A DNA stretch of 64,000 bases, from NCBI RefSeq assembly GCF_000002595.2, contig NC_057015.1:4681955-4745954 (forward strand), given 5' to 3'. A program made the translations under genes and the position numbers. How positions within the stretch are numbered: position 1 is the first letter of the stretch; each line of letters opens with the position of its first letter. This document shows, piece after piece, positions 56,445-64,000 of this stretch. The notes below the pieces were generated by a model, which worked only from the letters and a program-made list of their open reading frames with translations, was not told the origin of the DNA and did no database searches. The DNA is from Chlamydomonas reinhardtii (lineage: Eukaryota > Chlorophyta > Chlorophyceae > Chlamydomonadales > Chlamydomonadaceae).

Positions 56445-57707
56445 ACGCGGACACTGGCCTCAGCAGTTCTGGACGACGCCCCGCGCGGTTTCCCCTCCAC
56501 GCCCCTCCCGCACAGACCACCGCTGACCGCGTCGGGGAGTGTTACGCCGCGCTAGAGCGCAAGGCGCAACTATACGAGAAACTAGGTAGGCGCTGCGACT
56601 GCTGCAGCCGTGCGCCGTGAACAATGCCACACGGCACCACTGCCATCCCTACCCCGCCATTCCACCACGGCCACGTTGCACACCCCTCGCCGTCGATGTA
56701 TGCGGACTCGCACAGGCTGTCCAGCTCGCCATCTTCCACACGGCTACCATATGCCTGTACAAACTCCCTCGACCCTTTGCCAGCCCTATCTACCCATTGA
56801 TCGCTGTGCTTCTGCTCGACCGCTGTTCCGCTGCTGTTGCTGCTGCTGCTGCTACTGCTGCTGCTGCCGCAGCTCGCGGCGAGTTGGACGACGAGGGCGA
56901 GCAGTACGAGGTGGACTTCCTGCGCAAGGGCGGGGCGGCGGAGGAGGAGGCGGGTGGAGGCGAGGGCCGGCGCGGCGGCGACCTGGTGGACACCATGCTG
57001 CAGGCAGTGTCGGGGACAGGTGAGGCGGGGGCGGATGGGGGCAAGGAGTCCACGGGCCTTGTAGTCGGACTGCCCGAGCCGCCACCCTGACGGAGAGGGT
57101 CAACAAGTGTGTGCTGCGGCTGACCTGTCGGCAGAGCGTGTTGCTGCTGTTCGGCGCTCGGCCCGCTGGATCTCACCACCCTCAGCCCCCGCCGCTGCTC
57201 GGCTGCAACCATTGAGGCAGGACAGCAAGGGTTTAGGCAGGGTAGTATGGACTGAGGCAGGGTAATGCGGACTGGGCAAGGCAACCACCCGACACATAGC
57301 GTGTCCCGGTCTATTGTATTCTTCTCTTGTGCGGAGACCGCACGTCTGAACCGCTCCTACTCCGCGCTGCACTTGCGCTCCTGACCACCTCCTGGCCACC
57401 TGTCGGCATGCGGCCCCGCACACAGGCGGCATGATGACTGCGGACATGGCGCGGGAACGGGAGCGGCGCGACTGGGAGCGGGACCAGCAGCGCATCATGG
57501 CGGACGAGGAGGCGGAGGAGCGGAGGCGGAAGCAGAAAGAGGTGCGTCCAACACAAGCGGAGGTCGGGGACCAATGGCACCATTGTTGTATGCTGTTTAA
57601 CCCGGGTTACCCTATGCCGGCGATGCTGCCTGTGAGCAGTTGATAAGCAGTGCCTAACCTGCGGTGGCACGTCGTCGCATGCGGTTTGCACAGGCGCTGC
57701 TTTGGCT
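56445..57707 (+). pseudogene. CCDC174-like gene, copy 2, 5' end hidden by the gap and last exon truncated
   Basis: Exons 56516-56585, 56873-57019 and 57426-57541 match copy 3. The last exon fragment starts at 57694 and joins the PAP sequence at 57708 exactly as in copy 1. Confidence 0.85.
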
Positions 57708-58000
57708 TGTGGGGGCTGTCGGTGGAGGCGCTGCTGCCCGAGGTGACGGTGCCGGTGCCTGAGGTCCTGCGCAGCCGCAGCGAGTGGTGCACCACCTACC
57801 TGGATGAGGACATGCGGGTGGGGCGCGGCAGCGGCGGCGCGCTGTTCCTGTTCCGGCGCGGCGGCGCGGACGACGTCACCGAGGCGGCGGGCGCCATGGG
57901 CGGCAGCCTGGGTGCGGGCTCCGGCATGGGCATGGGCTTGGGCGTGGGCTTGGGCGCGGTGGCTGCGGATGCCCGCGCGCCGGTGATGCGGCCGCTGTGA
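57708..58000 (+). pseudogene. PAP/fibrillin C-terminal fragment, copy 2
   Basis: The second repeat of the PAP tail, with the same start point and stop as the copy at 55425. Confidence 0.9.
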
Positions 58001-58091
58001 GGCGCGTGGGAGGAGGGGCGGGTGGCAGGAGGGAAGTGGAGCCTGGCGGCCGGCGCCGCGGGTGTGTAGCGGTGTGCCCGTGTGTGTGCGG

Positions 58092-58177
58092 GTGCGTGTA
58101 CGTGTACGTGTACGTGTACGTGTACGTGTACGTGTACGTGTACGTGTACGTGTACGTGTACGTGTACGTGTACGTGT

Positions 58178-58219
<42 letters not shown>

Positions 58220-58320
58220 ATGTGTGTGTGTACATGTGTGTGTACATGTGTGTGTACATGTGTGTGTACATGTGTGTACCTGTGTGTACATGTGTGTACA
58301 TGTGTGTGTGTGTGTGTGTG
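58092..58320. repeat. Compound microsatellite, unit 3
   Basis: Same arrangement as at 52656, with a longer (CGTGTA)n tract. Confidence 0.95.
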
Positions 58321-59227
58321 TTGAGGTGGGCATGGTGTGGCTGTGTGGGCGAGGAGGAGCACAGCGCTTCCATCCGGCACTTGTGAGACATGTCACAATT
58401 TATCATCATTTTATCGCGGCAGGCAGTCCTATGCATGAGCAATTCATGGCGGTGCGCATGGCGTGGAATGGAGTGAATTGATGTTGTCAGGGGGCTGGTT
58501 GCAATGGCCGATACCGGTACCTGTGGTCCTGTGCGTCTCTGCGTGTCCTGTACAGTGTATTCCCCCAAATGGATAGGGAGGGCATGGTTGCAGGCCTGGC
58601 CAGATCAGGTGTCTGGGTTTTATCCCTCGCCTGCGTGTGCGTGCTTGTATCTAACTGTACCACTTCAATTAGGTCAAGGTTACCTGGCCCCTGTAGAGAC
58701 GTGGAGGCTCAGACAATAAGACAATTGGTCTTAGCTCAATGCAAACAGTGCAAAGATTGATTACATTTGCTGAGTCTGCTTGTGGACAGAGAGATGTGCG
58801 GTGTGAGGACTGTCGGCAGGAGCATTGATAGTATGACAGTGGAGCGTGAAGAGGGAGAGGGACGGAGGGAGGCTGCGTGGTGCTGGCAGAGGGACGGAGG
58901 ACGAGGTGGGCACCATGCGGCCTTTGCAATGCATTCAAAGCTTCGCCCAAAGCCTTAACTTATCAGGATACCGTATTGCTTGAAGCAGGAGTGCCGTCGC
59001 TGGTCACGCAACTTAAGAGAACTGCAGGGAAACAAGCATCGAACCGGGGGTCGTGATGGAGGCATAGATTTTGCTCTTGCGGCTCCTCGGGCGCCTGGTA
59101 CACAGGGACACTTTATCAGTGCACGATAGCTATAAGACGAAACAATATGGTGGTTTGCCTCGGTGCAGAGAACAGCAGTGCTGACAACTGAGCGCTCCCA
59201 ATTGTTGCCTTCTCTCCTACTGGAACT

Positions 59228-61013
59228 ATGACCGAGCCAAGCACCAGTGGCAAGCGCCATAGAGAGGATGAAGGTGTTGGAAACCTCGGCTGGCTGGCGA
59301 GCAGCGGTATGCTGCCTCGCAAGCGGCAAGACATTTCGGGAGTCGGCAATGCGAGCATTATGGAGCTACAAGCACAACTTTATCGCACGCAAGAAAATGT
59401 GAAATTGAAAGCAAGTGGCGTCGAGGTCCCCGACCGGCGAACTTCGGGGTTCAACGTCGCATCGCTTATGCAGCGACGAAACACGGGCGTGGAAGAGCGC
59501 GATCGACGGGACAAGCTTGAAGTCAAGGTGAGGCGGGGTCTGGGAGTCCGCAAATGCGACGTAGGGGCGGTGCTACGCTTGACGCGGACACTGGCCTCAG
59601 CAGTTCTGGACGACGCCCCGCGCGGTTTCCCCTCCACGCCCCTCCCGCACAGACCACCGCTGACCGCGTCGGGGAGTGTTACGCCGCGCTAGAGCGCAAG
59701 GCGCAACTATACGAGAAACTAGGTAGGCGCTGCGACTGCTGCAGCCGTGCGCCGTGAACAATGCCACACGGCACCACTGCCATCCCTACCCCGCCATTCC
59801 ACCACGGCCACGTTGCACACCCCTCGCCGTCGATGTATGCGGACTCGCACAGGCTGTCCAGCTCGCCATCTTCCACACGGCTACCATATGCCTGTACAAA
59901 CTCCCTCGACCCTTTGCCAGCCCTATCTACCCATTGATCGCTGTGCTTCTGCTCGACCGCTGTTCCGCTGCTGTTGCTGCTGCTGCTGCTACTGCTGCTG
60001 CTGCCGCAGCTCGCGGCGAGTTGGACGACGAGGGCGAGCAGTACGAGGTGGACTTCCTGCGCAAGGGCGGGGCGGCGGAGGAGGAGGCGGGTGGAGGCGA
60101 GGGCCGGCGCGGCGGCGACCTGGTGGACACCATGCTGCAGGCAGTGTCGGGGACAGGTGAGGCGGGGGCGGATGGGGGCAAGGAGTCCACGGGCCTTGTA
60201 GTCGGACTGCCCGAGCCGCCACCCTGACGGAGAGGGTCAACAAGTGTGTGCTGCGGCTGACCTGTCGGCAGAGCGTGTTGCTGCTGTTCGGCGCTCGGCC
60301 CGCGGGATCTCACCACCCTCAGCCCCCGCCGCTGCTCGGCTGCAACCATTGAGGCAGGACAGCAAGGGTTTAGGCAGGGTAGTATGGACTGAGGCAGGGT
60401 AATGCGGACTGGGCAAGGCAACCACCCGACACATAGCGTGTCCCGGTCTATTGTATTCTTCTCTTGTGCGGAGACCGCACGTCTGAACCGCTCCTACTCC
60501 GCGCTGCACTTGCGCTCCTGACCACCTCCTGGCCACCTGTCGGCATGCGGCCCCGCACACAGGCGGCATGATGACTGCGGACATGGCGCGGGAACGGGAG
60601 CGGCGCGACTGGGAGCGGGACCAGCAGCGCATCATGGCGGACGAGGAGGCGGAGGAGCGGAGGCGGAAGCAGAAAGAGGTGCGTCCAACACAAGCGGAGG
60701 TCGGGGACCAATGGCACCATTGTTGTATGCTGTTTAACCCGGGTTACCCTATGCCGGCGATGCTGCCTGTGAGCAGTTGATAAGCAGTGCCTAACCTGCG
60801 GTGGCACGTCGTCGCATGCGGTTTGCACAGGCGCTGCTTTGGCTGGGCGAGCAAACGCGCGAGGAGCGGCAGCGCGCCGAAGCGGTCAAGGTGCGCAAGG
60901 AGGAGGCGGTGCGCTCCAAGCGCGAGGAGCTCAAAGCCAAGTTCCTCCGGGATCAGGTGGCCAAGAAGCTGGCGGGCGCAGGCGCGAAGGCGGTCGGCGG
61001 AAAGAAGTCATGA
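59228..61013 (+). CDS. CCDC174-like coiled-coil nuclear protein (whole copy, 271 aa)
   Basis: CCDC174 proteins are nuclear, charged and helical, and have been linked to the exon junction complex and spliceosome. Exons are 59228-59527, 59653-59722, 60010-60156, 60563-60678 and 60831-61013, 272 codons. Family blocks appear in order: SIMELQAQLYRTQENVKLK near the N-terminus, RVGECYAALERKAQLYEKLG, GEQYEVDFLRKG, MARERERRDWERDQ, then LGEQTREERQRAEAVKVRKE and a Lys-rich end. It is shorter than animal homologs (over 400 residues). The GYYxFxRD-type segment usually placed before LGEQT is missing, so an exon could have been overlooked in the 152-bp intron before exon 5, or the gene is trimmed. It is the only one of three tandem copies with a complete last exon. 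Confidence 0.8.
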
Positions 61014-61481
61014 GGAGGCGGGTGGAGGGGCGTGTGGTGCGGCGCTGCTGTAAGACGGTGACGGGAGACCTGGCCATGGCGGCAGCGGAGGAGCACGCCA
61101 GCGAGGTTTTCCGCGTAATGGTTGCAGTAGACGAGCTGTGCATCATGTACGCTTGCGGCTGCCTTTGACCTGCCTGCTCTGAAGCTCAGGGGCAGGTCTC
61201 GGTCTCTGGTGCCGGACAGGAGGCGCCGTGCCGGCATGCCGGGTGTGCACCTGGCGGTGGGTCTACTTCACTCTTCCCTCATACCTGCACGCCTCCAATT
61301 TTACCAGTGTGTACACGAGTATGTGAAAAGGAGAGCCCAAAGGCTGGGTAATCACTGGGGACCGATGTCACCATCGCGGGCGGGAGTGCAAATTCTCAGA
61401 GCCCGCAGTCTCTCTTATTTTAGCCGCCCTGAGAGCCAGGGCAACCATACCGTTTAGCCTGCACTAGGCGGGGCAACAAGG
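61014..61481. other. Intergenic: 3' flank of CCDC174-like gene and promoter side of MPP beta
   Basis: TGTAA at 61049-61053, 36 nt after the stop, is the probable poly(A) signal. The remainder should hold the MPP beta promoter and 5' leader; no clear TATA box was seen. Confidence 0.5.
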
Positions 61482-64000
61482 ATGCGGTCGCTGAAGCAAA
61501 TCCTGCGCATCGGCGAGGCTAGCTCGCTCGGTCTGCGCGCGTTCGGCAGCGCTGCCAAGGATGTAGTGGCTACTGATGCCAACCCTTTCCTGCGCTTCAG
61601 CAACCCCCGCCCCAGCCCCATCGACCACACGCCCCTGCTGAGCACGCTTCCGGAGACCCGGGTGGGTGCAGCGCGGAGCAGCCGGAGTTGCAGCCTAAGC
61701 ATTTGAGAGTATGCATGCTGTGCATGGAAACAAAGGCCGGCGAGATGGAGCTTACCCCTCGTTGGTGATGTGTCTTCACTGATGGCAGATAACCACGCTG
61801 CCCAACGGCCTGCGCGTGGCCACCGAGGCTATCCCGTTTGCGGAGACCACCACGCTCGGCATCTGGATCAACAGCGGCAGCCGCTTTGAGACTGATGCCA
61901 ACAATGGCGTCGCTCACTTCTTGGAGCACATTCTCTTCAAGGGCACCAAGGCAGGTTGGGGCAGGGCTCTGAATTTGCAGTTTTCAGCGCAGCATGCCAA
62001 CATGCTACGTCATTACGCCTGCAGAACCGCTCGGTGAAGGAGCTGGAGGTCGAGGTGGAGAACATGGGCGGCCAGCTGAATGCCTACACGGGCCGTGAGC
62101 AGACCTGCTACTATGCTAAGGTCATGGGCAAGGACGTGGGCAAGGCGGTCAACATCCTGTCCGATATCCTGCTGAACTCCAACCTGGATGCCCGCGCCAT
62201 CGACAAGGAGCGCGACGTGATTCTGCGCGAGATGGAGGAGGTGCGTGTTACACAGGGTCTTGAAGAGAGGCGTATCACGGGGTGGGAAGCGGCCGTGCGG
62301 GCAGGTACGGGGGACGGGAGCGGAGAGAGCGGGGCGGGGTGGGGTGGGGCAACAGCCCTGTTGCCGCAGCCCGCCCCTCATGGCCTGCCCCAGCGCCCAG
62401 ACCCGCCCATGCAGCCAGCGCGTCTGCACGCGCATGGGGCAGGCGAGTGCCACCTGACGCCGCCCTCCCTGCAAACCTCTTGCAGGTCAACAAGCAGACC
62501 TCGGAGCTGGTGTTCGACCACCTGCACGCCACCGCGTTCCAGTACAGCCCGCTGGGCCGCACCATCCTGGGCCCCGTGGAGAACATCAAGTCCATCAACC
62601 GCGACCAGCTGGTTGAGTACATGAAGACCCACTACCGCGGCCCCCGCATGGTGCGTGGATGGAGGCCTGCATGTGGCTGACGCATGCGGCAGCAGCAGGA
62701 TGAGCCTTGCAGCAGCGCAGCGGAGCGGAGCCGGACGCACGGAGGCGTGAGGCAGCAGCGCAGCGGCATGGGCGAACGCAGCAGCAGGAGGCAGCTGGAG
62801 GGAGGGGCACCAGCGAGGGGGCCAGTCGAAAGAGGGCGGGATGGTGACGGCTGCAGGCCGACACCACGGTGCAGGCGCAGGCAGGGGAGGGAGGCTTCAT
62901 GCAACGATGGTGAAATGCAGCAAGACCAGGCCGGTCCATCTGGCAGCGGCAGCAAGCACCGTCTGAATCAGCCGACGGGAGCATGAAAGCCGGGGAGGGG
63001 AGGGGCGCGCCAGGACGGATCTGTACCGTCATGCGCAGGAAGGGACATAACGGGACATGTATGTTTGCCGCGGTGCAGGTGCTGGCCGCTGCCGGTGCCG
63101 TCAACCACGACGAGCTGGTGAAGCTGGCGTCGGATGCGTTCGGCTCGGTGCCGGATGAGGACGCCGCCACCTCGGTCCGCTCGCTGCTGGTCAAGGTGAG
63201 TCGGACCAGCGTGGAGGAATGGGGCCAGAAGGAGCACGATAATTGGGCAAGAGCACAGGGTACCGCAATCAGGAAAGCTCTTGTGAGGTTGGGTGAGGCA
63301 CCACAAAACGTCTTGGGGCGCTTGGAGGCCACGTCAGTGGGGCGTAGGCTGTCTACTAAGCAAGTCTTCATGCATTGTGTCCTGGCCATGCGCGCCGCCC
63401 CGCAGGAGCCCTCGCGCTTCACCGGCTCGTACGTGCACGACCGCTTCCCTGACGCCTCGGAGTGCTGCATGGCCGTGGCGTTCAAGGGTGCCTCATGGAC
63501 CGACCCCGACTCCATCCCCCTGATGGTCATGCAGACCATGCTGGGTGGGTGCAGCGGCGCGAGGCGGGAAGGGGCCACGGCTGCAGCGGGGGGGGGGCAT
63601 ACAAGGGCATAGAGAGGGCAGAGACCTCGCCGAACCAAGAGCGTGGAAACAACCGGACATTGTTAAATAGGATGTCTCAGCTCTTCTTGACAAATGACGC
63701 TCCTGTATGTGGGTTAACGCAGGCGGCTGGGACAAGAACTCGACCGTGGGCAAGCACAGCAGCAGCGCGCTGGTGCAGACCGTGGCCACGGAGGGCCTGG
63801 CGGACGCCTTCATGGCCTTCAACACCAATTACCACGACACCGGCCTGTTCGGCGTGTACGGCGTCACCGACCGCGACCGCTCCGAGGACTTCGCCTACGC
63901 CATCATGTCCAACCTGACGCGCATGTGCTTCGAGGTCCGCGACGCCGACGTGGCGCGCGCCAAGAACCAGCTCAAAGCCAGCCTGATGTTCTTCCAGGAC
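61482..64000 (+). CDS. Mitochondrial processing peptidase beta subunit (3' end outside the window)
   Basis: MPP removes presequences from proteins imported into mitochondria. In plants and algae the beta subunit is also core I of the bc1 complex. Exons are 61482-61661, 61789-61950, 62025-62240, 62486-62650, 63079-63195, 63406-63544 and 63723 to the window end, about 419 residues so far. The first ~50 residues ([20 protein letters not shown]) are Arg/Ser/Leu-rich without early acids, as a presequence should be. The M16 zinc site is complete: HFLEH at residues 103-107 and Glu183, exactly 76 residues after the second His. An active catalytic subunit is therefore expected. [15 protein letters not shown] and [14 protein letters not shown] are family blocks. 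The intron after exon 2 is GC-AG (AAG|GCAGGT). Confidence 0.95.

Larger units (their letters stand above)
52272..60844. repeat. Tandem triplication, about 3.15-kb unit
   Basis: Unit 1 is 52272-55424, unit 2 is 55425-57707 (contains a 100-N gap) and unit 3 is 57708-60844. Each begins at TGTGGGGGCTGTCGGTGG in the PAP coding sequence and ends inside the last exon of the CCDC174-like gene at GCTGCTTTGGCT. The units look almost identical, with microsatellite length changes (unit 3 is 16 bp shorter than unit 1) and one noticed base difference near 54.9/57.2 kb. The breakpoint joins GGCT to TGTGGG without clear microhomology. Confidence 0.93.

Overview
The window is nuclear DNA from a Chlamydomonas-like (volvocine) green alga. 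The reasons are a GC-rich sequence, genes cut into many short exons by roughly 70-400 bp GT...AG introns rich in (TG)n/(CA)n, Ala/Gly/Gln-rich proteins, TGTAA polyadenylation signals, and plastid and mitochondrial genes typical of that group. I worked gene models out by hand from splice sites and reading-frame continuity; in every complete model the exon lengths sum to a multiple of three.

Layout. 226-3722 (+): 3' part of ribophorin I (OST1). 3723-13563: a rearranged, repeat-rich stretch holding a near-perfect 107-bp inverted repeat, a decayed minus-strand ORF, a 6.6-kb tandem array of two blocks (A, with CACTT...AAGTG terminal inverted repeats, and B), and a second copy of the OST1 3' end joined to the tail of an unknown gene. 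13564-21511 (+): a 15-exon membrane protein with a degenerate GTPase-like domain, whose last intron carries a very young small LTR element. 22452-24300 (-): Derlin. 24647-26891 (+): class I methyltransferase, divergent from Derlin. 28244-39701 (+): a 3,263-residue DUF3638-type protein with SecA/SF2-like ATPase motifs. 40234-44015 (-): SMYD-like SET protein. 44715-47162 (+): F-box/SUKH protein, divergent from the SET gene. 48710-52564 (+): plastid PAP/fibrillin-domain protein. 52272-60844: a tandem triplication of a ~3.15-kb unit (PAP 3' end plus most of the next gene), leaving one whole CCDC174-like gene at 59228-61013. 61482-64000 (+): mitochondrial processing peptidase beta subunit, cut by the window end.

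Functionally the genes are mostly unrelated housekeeping functions. OST1 and Derlin both act at the ER (N-glycosylation and ERAD), and the DUF3638 and F-box proteins may touch ubiquitin pathways, but there is no operon logic here. The most unusual material is the A/B array, whose B-B junctions look like transposon excision footprints, the SecA-like signature of the giant DUF3638 protein, the triplication, and the young LTR element. Three 100-N gaps lie inside the repeats, so copy numbers there depend on the assembly.
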